Shown: piece after piece, positions 45,647 to 55,970 of the stretch
Layout of the letters: each line of letters opens with the position of its first letter
Numbering within the stretch: position 1 is the first letter of the stretch
Assembly: GCF_000208745.1 (NCBI RefSeq)
Contig: NC_030852.1
Coordinates: 27,738,752 to 27,802,751, forward strand
Direction of reading: 5' to 3'
DNA length: 64,000 nt
Source: Theobroma cacao
Lineage: Eukaryota; Streptophyta; Magnoliopsida; Malvales; Malvaceae
Notes under the pieces: generated by a model
What the model was told of the DNA's origin: nothing
The model's input: only the letters and a program-made list of their open reading frames with translations
Databases searched by the model: none
Position numbers and translations under genes: made by a program

Positions 45647-46619
45647 CTGCCATAACCAATATCTTCACAAATCAGAAGACGTCCATAATTATAGGCACAA
45701 TATAGCAAGCACAAAGAAAAAACAAGAACTGATGTTCCGGATGGTATATAAAACTGTAAAATATTGCCAACACTGGTTCGGATCAATTTTAGCTCGTCGA
45801 TTGAGAACAATGAAATGGAAAAACAATGTTTCAGTCAGTTAGTAGACAACCTCAAGCTTTAAGCTTGCATTGGAACATGAAAATTGATACTTATTTCATG
45901 TTTCGAAACAAAAACATAGCTACACAAAGTCATAGGCTAAATTTATAACTGCCAAAAATGACAAACAGACAAAGTAACTTTGTTCAGGACATCTATACCT
46001 TGAAATTTAAGGATATCTCAAGACAGCAGCATCCAAGTTCGATTAAGTGGTTGTTCTGGACATTAAGAAATGTTACTAGTTTAGGCAAACACGCAGTACA
46101 TAGGACTCTGGATTTTCATAGTTTTTCTAAATTAAATATAAAATGAAATCTAACCAGGAATTGACCACAAAAAAGAAAAATCTTACGATGAAAATGTCAA
46201 AGAAAAGAGAAAATGACCATTTGAAAGACATAGATGACATTTGATCCATGACCATGAGATCAACCCTAATGTCATCAAAATCTTACTATAAGACATCAAC
46301 TGCAAGCGCCAAAGCTTTCGACCTAAAGTCTTGAGGTAAAGATTAATTGCATGGATTTTACTATCTTGATTACCTCTAGATAACACGCTAAATCATGATC
46401 TCCTTCCAAACATGTTAGTTATTAATCATTAGAAACTCACAATGAGCTATTATTAAATGAAGAACAGCAGATATAAGCTTTAAGCTCTCCTCATGCTTTT
46501 GTTTTTTTTTTTTCCCCTTCAATTTCTCATCAGCCAAATATGGCAATAAGAAATTGAAGGGAAAAAAAACCAGAGCAAAAAGAAAAGAAAAGAAAAAAAG
46601 TGGAGAGATGAAGACAAAC
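45647..46619 (-). other. 5'UTR intron of MAP65-3-like gene
   Basis: Minus-strand donor TTCAG|GTTTGTC at 46620/46619 and acceptor TATGGCAG|GAATTATTC at 45647/45646, 12 nt before the ATG. The interval is AT-rich and non-coding. Confidence 0.55.
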
Positions 46620-46813
46620 CTGAACAAAGAGAGATTGAAACGAACAGTTTTTCCTCTCCAAGGTATCTTTCTGTTAGCAAGAGTGAAATTTCGTCAGAAG
46701 ATGCAGGCTAACCTAAAAAACGCGAGAATTAAGGTTTGAATTTTCGATTTGCAACAAAGAGGACCAAAGGTTGAGAGAGAGAGACAGAGAGAGTGAAGGC
46801 GTTTATGGAAAAA

Positions 46814-47000
46814 GGACCGTTGAAGAGCGCTTGTTATGGATTTGTTATTATTGATGATAGGGATTGGATTCGCTAGGAACCCAGGCGATTTGAATTTCAA
46901 ATCCCACGAGGGGGAGGCCGCGATTGTATGTACCCATCTGCACTGGATTCATACAAATTAACACCGTCGGATTATCTTATGACCCGAAATCCAACGGTCG
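46814..47000 (-). promoter_or_regulatory. Two MSA-like (AACGG core) elements upstream of MAP65-3-like gene
   Basis: TCCAACGGTCGA lies on the + strand at 46990-47001, and on the minus strand TTCAACGGTCC at 46814-46824. Both closely match the mitosis-specific activator consensus YCYAACGGYYA bound by three-repeat MYB factors. This suits a cytokinesis gene. Confidence 0.55.
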
Positions 47001-49026
47001 ATAGTTGTTAGATTCACAAGCGGTAGGAGATTGGATCATGATAAGAGGCGTTAAATTTTATTGCCTACTGTGATAACTAGGAAGCAATTTTAGAGAACAT
47101 TTAAGATTTTGACTAGTCACCACCAGAAGAAAGGGGGGCCTTGATCCTATTGCATCCGATCCATTTCTAAGGAGTAATTACTGTATTAATTTCGGTTTTT
47201 TTTAGGTGCTTTGTAAAGGTTAATTGAAACAACAAGTTTACAACCATTTTGAATCTTATTTCTCTTTCTTTCTTTCTTTTTTGTCATAAAAGGAATAAAA
47301 AAATTTGAAAAGAAAAAAAAGGAAGGTGAAATCCACGTGAATGCTGCATAGATAAAAGGTTAGAACTGTCGTCGGACAGGAGGGTGGGTTTTTGCTGGCA
47401 AAGTGAAATTTGGTTGGAGGAAAAGACAAAAAAATTGCCGGCTGTGCTATATTACAACGAAGCTTCGCATAACACGAATACGATAAAAATCGTCAACACT
47501 CCGCCGTCCAGGGGCCTGTATAACTCTGTTTCCCACTAATAAAATCAAATTCAAAATTGTAACAGGTCCCAACTTCTTTTGACTCTTTAACTGCATATTT
47601 GATTCATAAAATAGATAAAAATTTAAATAAAATAATTATTTTATAAGATTAAAATAAAATAATTATTTAATTTGATATAATGAATAAAATAAAATAAAAA
47701 TAGTTATTATGATTTATCACATTATTTGGTTGACAAAAATAATTTTAAAATAAGAAAAAAATAAGAGATAAATTTTTTTTATTATTTATATTATTTTATT
47801 TTTAGATATTAATATTTTATGTATAATTTAATCATTAATATTATAAAATACTAATATATTATTTATAATTTAAATATTATTGTGATTATTTATTTTTATT
47901 TATTTTATTTTTAAATATTAGTATTTTATAATTTATTTAAAATATTAATATTTTGATAATTTAAATATTAATATTTTATTTATGATTTAATCATTTAAAT
48001 TTTAAAATATTAATATTGTATTTATAAATTAACTATAATTATGATTAAAATATTAATACTTTTAATAAATTTTTAAACTCAATATATATTTTAATATATA
48101 ATTGAAAACTTAAACTCTTTATTATAATAAGATATATTTTCATCAAAAACAAAAATACTCTTTAAATAATTTAGTAAAATTTATACCAAAGGATAAAATT
48201 AAGTAATCTTTTTCTTTTTTAATTATTTTATTTTATTAAAATTAAAATTAAAATTTTAATAATTTATTATTAAGTATGAGTATAAAATTTTTATTTTTAT
48301 TTTATATTTTCACTTAAAAAATTAAAATTAATATTTTAAAATATTAATATTTTATTTATAATTAAAATATTAATATTTTTTCTTTTTTTAAATGTAAATT
48401 ATTAATTTTGTAAGTTTTAGTTTGTAATTTTTCAAAGAAAGTAAGGACATTTTAGTTCAAAATGTTTTGAATTCTATTCCCATGAGTATGGAATAACTAA
48501 TACAATGAAGAGAGGTGGTATTAGCTATTCCAAAGTTTAAGCTGATTTTGAAAAATTGCCATTCCAAATCCTCCATAAGAGAAAATTTTTGAGAGAATAA
48601 CCATTCCCCTAACCAAACTCATTGATACTGACAAGCATAAACGACAGCAGCGGGTACATGCAGAACTATAAAGAGGCAAATCTCCAGAGTGATATACAAA
48701 ACAAGGCGCCACAACCTGATTTTCGGTTAAAAATGAAAGCTATACAGAAAGAACAGCAATTTATTTCTCCAAAATTATGAATTTAATATTGTTATTGGTC
48801 GATCAGGCATCACAAAAATGCAAATAGCTCTCAATATTCCAATCCGCTACAACAGGCTATTTATCTCCCAAACTCCCTTCTATAAGCGGAAAATGGAATA
48901 TATGTAAGGGTATAAACAAAAGGACTAGCTCTCCCTCACTCTAACCACAAAATAAATCTCACTAAATAAGCTACTGTTTCGATTACAAAAGCACAATCAA
49001 GTGGAAATTTGCTGACCGAAACCCCA
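47001..49026. other. AT-rich spacer and TBL 3'UTR
   Basis: From 47.6 to 48.4 kb the sequence is almost pure A/T with many ATTAATATTTTA-like near-repeats. At 48490-48531 GGAATAACTAATAC faces GTATTAGCTATTCC, possibly the end of a MITE. The 3'UTR of the minus-strand TBL gene probably begins by 48.7 kb. No gene is supported. Confidence 0.5.
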
Positions 49027-51689
49027 TCAATCTTCTGATGAAAAGTTTTGGTCGCCCTTAAATTCTCTTCTTATAATTTCGAGCACAAGTTCATTCCAGG
49101 TATCAACAGGACCTGGCATGCACCAGTGCAAGCAATCTTGAGGTGGAGGCTTTCCATCTGGGCCACGTTTTGTGATCTTATGTGGGTCTGGGTTCCTATA
49201 TGGGCCAGGATGCCCGTCATGGCGATAGCCGAAGACTTCCGTAATATCCATCAACCTCAACTTGGACTTATTTGTCGCCTTCTTGACAGCACGTTTAAAA
49301 CCCATCACCTGTTTCTTGTGCATTATATTTGTAAAGCCATTCTCCACTAACTCACCAGTTGCAAGAGGCTTTACTTTTCCTGTGCATGATCCACCGGTAT
49401 TCCAGGCTCCACCCTCATAATGATCAGGAGAAAAGGAACGCAGGATAGTCAGGCCTGTGTAATTAGGATGTGTAAGAATAGCAGACAGACTTGTCTCAAC
49501 AGATATCCCAAATGCATTAATATTATTGATTTTCATAGGCCGAGAACGATCTGCCCACCATAGCTGTCCTCCTACAATCTCATTTTTCAAGATATAGACA
49601 GACTGCTTGGCAAACCAATGGCCAGAAGAAATAACAATCACATCAAAGTTTGGGATGAATTCCATGAAGCTATTATCAGGAGCATCAAGGTGCAGCTTGG
49701 AAACACCCTCTGGAGCGAAGTCAAACTTTTCAGAAGAATGATGGACAAGCCAAGAGGACCATATCCGGACAATCATTACAGATGTCGACCTGAAATGCCA
49801 TCGTTGCATCTTCCGGTTGCCTCGATTTTTTGGAACTTCAACCTGAAATCATCCCATAACTTTTTTCATGAGAACCCAGTCCTATGGTAGAAAAGAGCCA
49901 AAAAATAAGGATACACACAATATAAACGTAGTTTATCACACCTAAGAGTACAGAGCGCTAGAAAATAACTAAAATATTTACTAATGGTGACAATTTATAA
50001 CACCTCTAGCCACATAAGTCTATCACACAGCTACAACCAACCCATTCCTGAACACACCATTGTTCTATTATTTCAAAGCCAGGAAGAAATTACTAAAAGT
50101 GAAACAATGGGCTAAGAGAATCAACAAATTTAGAAAAAGTATGGTGCAAAATTGCCCCAAAGACTGTGCAACAATTTTTTGTTCAGAAATAACTGGCATT
50201 TTAAGAAATACAGATACTTGCCTGCCACAGAAGACACAGCATTGATTCCATCTGATTTCGAGCAACAGAATCACCAATGAAAGCAAGCGTCTTTCCTCTC
50301 ATCAACTCCAGAAACTTCTTGGCATCAAATCGCGGGAGGTCACATTTAGAGGGTTTCCAACGCCAATTCTCATATTCCTTGTCAGGCCTCCCATTACCCT
50401 GACAGTTCTGCATCTGTGTTAGTACAGGGCAAGAGTTGTTGGTGTATAACGGCCCTTGTGGATCATAGAACCAATTTCCGTGGTACAGGTCACAGCCTAG
50501 GGAGCAACCAATCAAATTGAGTATCAGAATCTCAATTGAGAGAGTGGAGAGAAAAGGTAGGATGCAAATACATTAGGAGGAACACTTCAAAGCAAACATT
50601 GTATTTATAAAGACAAGAGGTCAATTGGGATCAGTATAGCTGATTGAATGTATATGCATATCTTTCTCTCTCTCTCTCTCTCTTTTTCTTTGTAAATTAT
50701 GAGATATTTCTAATAGCAGTTTATCAGCACATCAAGAAAATTACTGTTAAATTGAAAAAAGTATATTACAGATTGTACTTCAATGTTCAAATGCATCCAT
50801 TTCAGGACATTGCAACATAAATGGGTAATGGACCACAAAACATTTCACTACTCACATACTCTGAGGGATTAAAACAGAAGCAAGACAGTAAGACTTGAAG
50901 ATACTTGACAATCAATTACGTATTGATAAATAAACCATGTAACAGCAAGCTGCCATGTTAGAGACCCAGCATAAACCTTGTGAGAAAACATGATTAACCA
51001 ACATTAATAAGCTCCTAATATGTTTCCAGCAAAAGATGCAGATTCCACCTCTACATAGCAAAAACAATCAAACAAATATGTATGGCAGATAATACTTTAT
51101 CTGAAATCAGATGTTATGTTAAAACAAGTGCAAAAGGAGCACTACCTGAATCAACCGAATTGATCTCAGATGCTTTGCTAGATGCAGAACTGGAAGTGCC
51201 CACCTCATTTTCCGCTGATCTAAGAGACGGTTCTGGAAGCTCTACAGGTTTCTCTGGCATCTCCTTACTTTTCGAATCGACTAGTGAATCTTTGGAACTA
51301 ATAGGCAGTTCTACATTAGACTCAGATGGCAAAGAATCCTTAGCAACAGAAGATGTAATAGATACTCGTGCATTTCCACTATTATCAACAACAAAAGAAC
51401 TATTGGAACTCAACACAGGTGCTTTCAAATTTGACCCAGATGATGAATTCTTATCAACAAAATCTACATCATTAACAGCACTTTGATTAAAGCCAGAAGC
51501 AGGCAAAACTATTTTCCTATCAACACTATAAAAATACCCTCTAACAGTAGAACCAATTGGATACGAAACTAGAAGCCAAGAAGCAAAAATCAAGAACATA
51601 GCTAGTACTGCCAATGAGGCTGCAATGGAGGAAAGGCTCCGCGGGAATGCAGCCATTTTAGGAGAGCCTTTTGGGGAAGCCAATGACAT
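49027..51689 (-). CDS. YLS7: Trichome birefringence-like (TBL) polysaccharide O-acetyltransferase, YLS7-type (544 aa)
   Basis: Three exons: 51689-51146, 50496-50222, 49842-49027; 1635 nt. The short cytosolic N-terminus is followed by one membrane anchor (about 19-43, SSIAASLAVLAMFLIFASWL), typical of type II Golgi proteins, then a Ser-rich low-complexity stem. The TBL domain has CDLYHGNWFYDPQGPLY, the catalytic GDS motif (GKTLAFIGDSVARNQ, about 256) and the C-terminal DxxH motif (DCLHWCMPGPVDTWNE, about 509). Both catalytic motifs are intact. Family knowledge: TBL/DUF231 proteins O-acetylate wall polysaccharides such as xylan, mannan or pectin; the substrate of this subgroup is uncertain. Intron 2 has a GC donor. 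The ATG at 51689 is the first in frame; an ATG near 51730 is out of frame. Neighbour order with MAP65-3 supports the YLS7/TBL17 assignment. Confidence 0.93.
49843..50221 (-). other. GC-AG intron in the TBL/YLS7 gene
   Basis: On the minus strand exon 2 ends CTGTGGCAG and is followed by GCAAGTATC; the acceptor is TGATTTCAG|GTTGAAG. The protein must read LLWQ-VEVPKN, so the donor is GC within an otherwise perfect U1 site (CAG|GCAAGT). The nearest GT would add 4 nt and break the frame. Confidence 0.85.
50663..50685. repeat. (TC)n microsatellite
   Basis: About ten CT/TC dinucleotides followed by T-rich sequence, in TBL intron 1. Confidence 0.85.
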
Positions 51690-51901
51690 GGTTTCCTTAT
51701 TAGGTAAAGTCCTATAAAGATTCGTGTAACATGGATCCTTTGAAGAACAACCAACCAACTAACTAACTGCCGATGATCGAAATCTTCCTTTGATGAATCT
51801 GAGAATTGTTGTTTTGAAAATGACCCGCCAACAAGGGACTTCTAAATTGGTAACTAAATGCATGCGAATCGGTTTATAGACCCAAACCGACTTTTTCCTT
51901 C

Positions 51902-52364
51902 CTATACAAGAAGGGAGAAATTTTTTTCCAAAGTTTATTGAATCTTCTTCCCTAATTGAGACTATCAGCTAAATCCTATTCACGAATCTCAGAACAGCAC
52001 GCTTTTCTTGAAGAGACTTGAATTCCTCCTTCTACCCTGAGAAAACAAGATAAATCTCACACTTAAGGAGGAAAAAACCAAAATCAGAAACTAAAAACCG
52101 TGATTCAGATGGTAATAGATTGAACTCAGAAATTCACATCTAAAAAGGAAAAGCTTTAATTTATCAAGCAAATAGAAATCTTTCAAGATCCTCCAAAAAT
52201 GAAACTTTTATGTTTGACGATAAGCACATTAATTAAACATTAATTGAATATCTAAAAGAAGCTCCGCATTAATCAAAATCCAAAAAACAAAAATCCTTTG
52301 ATTTGAAAAGAAGAAAGAAAATATAAGGAAGGAATAAAAATCTGAAATTCAGCTCGGAACTTAC
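51902..52364 (-). other. Probable 5'UTR intron of the TBL/YLS7 gene
   Basis: Minus-strand donor AACACT|GTAAGT at 52365/52364 and a pyrimidine-rich acceptor TCTCCCTTCTTGTATAG at 51902/51901. Supported by splice consensus only. Confidence 0.45.
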
Positions 52365-52449
52365 AGTGTTCGTATAACAGAGAGGAGGATTTGGTGACGG
52401 AATGGTGAATTCTTTTGGCGCGAGGTTAGAGAGAGCACAATCGGCACGG

Positions 52450-54770
52450 ATAAAGCGAGGGTAATTAAGGGAAAATCTTGGATCGGGTGGAGTGAATTTT
52501 ATTATATTTGAGGGCGTTAATGCTGAGGATTTTATGCCGCACAGTATTTCTCTTTGTTCCCTGCAACTCCCCGGTTGCCTTGTTTTTCACTATTTCTCAG
52601 CCAGAAACAAGGTACAAGGTCTTAAATTACCGGAGTACCCATGGTTCCGGGTTTCAAGGGTTTCTTTTTCCTCCGATGCCCAACGTTCTGATTTATGAAT
52701 CTGTGTAATTATTACAACTCCTCACTTACATACGTCAGCAAGCTTGGTTGTTTATAGTAATCTTTTCCATTTCTTTCCAAAAAAAAAAAAAACAACTGAT
52801 TTAAGATTATCTTTTATCGGTTGTCCTGTGAATTTTTTTAGTGTAATTTTATGACAATTTTTAAAATAAAAAAAGAAAATAAAGCAAATGAATAAGCTTA
52901 ACAAGTAATTTTGATATTGACAAAAAAATAAAAGGAAATTGAAGACTTGACTTTTTTAAATGTTTAAAAAGGATAAATTGAGTCATTCCAACTTAAATTC
53001 TTTAAATTTAAATTAATAGATTAGACGTTAGAATAGTCTATTCAATCGATTGTATTAATAGCATCGATATTCAAGATAATCGGTTTTCATTTTATTTGAA
53101 TTTACTTTGACCTTATCAAAACTATAATAACTTGTAAAATAATAGATAGAAAAAAGAAACCTCACTTTTCATTGTAGAGTATTATTGAATTGTTAATGGT
53201 TTTTTGTCTAATAAACTCCTTTTGTAAATCAATACTCTTTTTGGTGTTCTATCATGATAAAGGGTTGAAAACCATCATAGTTCGACTTTTTGTGGTCAGA
53301 ATTTCTTTAATTGTGAACTTAATTATTTTAAATATTTAAATAAACTAAATCTTAACTAAAATATACTTGAAAATTATTTTATTCAAAGTTTTGAAGATTC
53401 TCTTTTATTCGAAATCACCTTAAGATTTTAGAATAGTGTTGTGTCTTGTTTTTTGGGCAATAAAAAGATTTTTTTTGAATTTTAATTAATAATAGTTTAT
53501 AAAAGAATATCAAACTCGAAATATTTTATTAAAAAAAATCAAACTTAGACATTGATCATAAATTGATTAATTGTTTAAGCTACTTATTTTTCTAAAAAAT
53601 TAGTAAGCTAACAGTACGATGAGAATTTGAGCTAACCTTTAAGGTCAAAGTTAAAAATTGATTTTTGTATTATATCAATTTTAAGATTTAATTCTTTTAA
53701 TTTCAACAAATTTAATCATTATACTTGTATCATATGTTGAATTAAAAATAATTATTTAAAATCTTTTTTTTTTGTCAGCAAGATGGTTACTTAATTTTTT
53801 AATTATTTTTAATAATTAATTATTATAATTATAACAAACAAAAAAAGGCTAAATAATTATTCGGGCAACAAAAAATCCATTTAGCCAAAATAATCCCTTG
53901 TCAATAAATTTAATGATTGAATATTACAACGTTAAATACTATCCTCAATCTAATATTTAATATAAAAATAGAATTTGAATTTGCTGAAATTGCGGTACAT
54001 AATTTAAATCCTTGATATTGGGATATTGCAAAAACCAATTTTGGACTAGAAACCTCATCCTTAATTGTTTCAAACTTCCCGCTTAGTAAAAATCAACCTT
54101 CAAAGATGGTTTTAAGAGGGTCGTTCCGTAATTTGCAATTGACGCATTTTTGTCTCTCTCTTAATGAATCTTGTCTTGTGCCGTTGTGCTTAATAGTTGT
54201 AAAAACGGTGGCGTGTGGGGTCCACACGGCTTTTCGGGTGACAAGTGTAGATTGAACGAGCCGCTAAAATGCTCCTTCATTTAAAGGTGCCGCTCAGCGC
54301 CAATTGGGCCAATAAGGGCCGACCTTCGTCTGACCTAGGGCAAGTATTGGCCGGAGCATTGAAATTATCTAAACAGACGGAACATTCATTCCTTCACCCT
54401 CAAAAATTACTGAACATCTTACGAGGATATCCAAAGGAAAAATTTATCCTTAACAAACACGTTTTCGATTTTGCCAACATAATTATTTCTTCATCTTTTA
54501 ACTCGATAAAGAAAAACTTACCTTAAGTCCTTAACTACGGTTCATAACATTTAAATTAATAATATAAAAATTATGATATTGTCAAATCGTATAAGAAGAT
54601 TTTCAATGATTCCTGATCGAAATAATTCTTATTTTATCTATTTTGTCGTATAAAATAAGTAAATTTGCTTTGAGTTTTAATGCAATTAGATTGAATTTTG
54701 GTTTTTTGATTTAATAAATAATATAATACTTCATTGAAATTCAAAATTTTTAACCTAATACTTAAAAAAT
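52450..54770. other. Intergenic region between divergent TBL and ClpT genes
   Basis: AT-rich spacer. A GC-richer patch at 54170-54430 contains an 85-codon ORF (54269-54526) without recognisable features. I see no gene. Confidence 0.5.
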
Positions 54771-54779
54771 ATTTAATAT

Positions 54780-55540
54780 AATGTTCAAAAAAGCTTATAA
54801 ATTATTTAAGAAATTCAAATAAGCTTTTATATTTTTATTACGTTTAATTAAACCCATATATTTTTATTTTGAATCAAATATTTATAGCTATTAATTAAAA
54901 TGTCATTTGTTATTTTATATATTTATGATATTGATATGACAAATATGTGAAAAGTAAAAAATACCATACAATTATGTTATCGTGTTATATTAGCATGTCA
55001 TATCGTCATTAATTATAATATATTACCATGTCATACAATCATCAATTATGACATGTCACGTAAGCACTATATAATATAAAATCACAACTGATATTTTGAT
55101 TAAGTCAATTATTAATTATATATGCTTATTTGACTAAAGATAAAAAAATAAAATTTTAAGAATAATTTAGGTACTTTTTTAGATATTATGTCAAAAAAAT
55201 TTAAATAAGTTCTTATTTTTTAAAATAATTATTATAATTTTATTTTAAATTAAATAATTATTTATTACTGACGATTGATTAACTGTTATTAAAAATATCA
55301 CTTTTTATTTTATATTATATGATGCTGACGTGATATTTTGACATGATTTAATAGATATGACATGATAATATAACTAAACGATATTTTCACCTCTATATCA
55401 ATATTGTGTGGTATAAAAAATGATAAGTATTATTTTGATTAATGATAGTTAGTGAACTATTAGTAAAAAAATTTATTTAACTCAAAACAAAAATATAAAA
55501 AATTAATTAAACAAAATAAAAAATAAAAAATTATTTAAAA
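54780..55540. repeat. Two adjacent AT-rich MITE-like elements
   Basis: Both copies (about 54780-55190 and 55190-55540) open with AAATTTAAATAAG/AAATTCAAATAAGC and TTTTTATTTTGAATCAAAT-type arms, and carry TGACATGTCA/GACATGATAA palindromic cores. Both close with the complementary TTATTTAACTCAAAACAAAAA-like arm. They belong to the same family as the elements at 16.5 and 17.6 kb. Confidence 0.55.
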
Positions 55541-55599
55541 AACATCACTAATTGATGAGACTTTTAAATTCAAATCTTTTCGAAATTAATCTATCCAAA

Positions 55600-55970
55600 T
55601 CCATCTTCGCACAAGAAGAAAAGTCAGGAGGCCCAAATTTGAAGTATGGGCATAGTGATGCTAATGGGCCCAAGAGCTTCATAGACTATCTCGCTCCATC
55701 GGGTCACAAAGGACTTCGCAGGCCAGTACGATCATTTCTATCGATTTTCTTTCCCTTTAGCCCCCCAAAAGACAAATTTCGGAACTCAACGTCCATTTCC
55801 ACGGCTCAATCTATCCGCTCCGAGAAAGTGAGTGCTCACTTGTCTCAGCCGAGATTCTGCGTGAGAGTCTGAGACGCCACTCAAAACCAAATTTATAAAC
55901 TACCATGAATTCATAAACTATTTTCGTTTCTCTTCAAAATCTCCATTATCTGTTTTTTGTTTCCTTTTAA
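55600..55970 (+). promoter_or_regulatory. ClpT promoter and leader with TGGGCC motif
   Basis: GGCCCAAA occurs at 55629 and ATGGGCCCAAGA at 55663, about 300 bp before the ATG; a CT-rich leader follows. A 106-codon ORF across this region shows no domain and is taken as non-coding. Confidence 0.35.

Noticed and set aside
51082..51486. 134-codon plus ORF
   Set aside because: Antisense of the Ser-rich stem of the TBL protein.
54269..54526. 85-codon plus ORF in the TBL-ClpT spacer
   Set aside because: No recognisable feature or splice continuation.
55552..55872. 106-codon plus ORF before ClpT
   Set aside because: It lies in the promoter/leader region, ends before the ClpT ATG, and has no domain.
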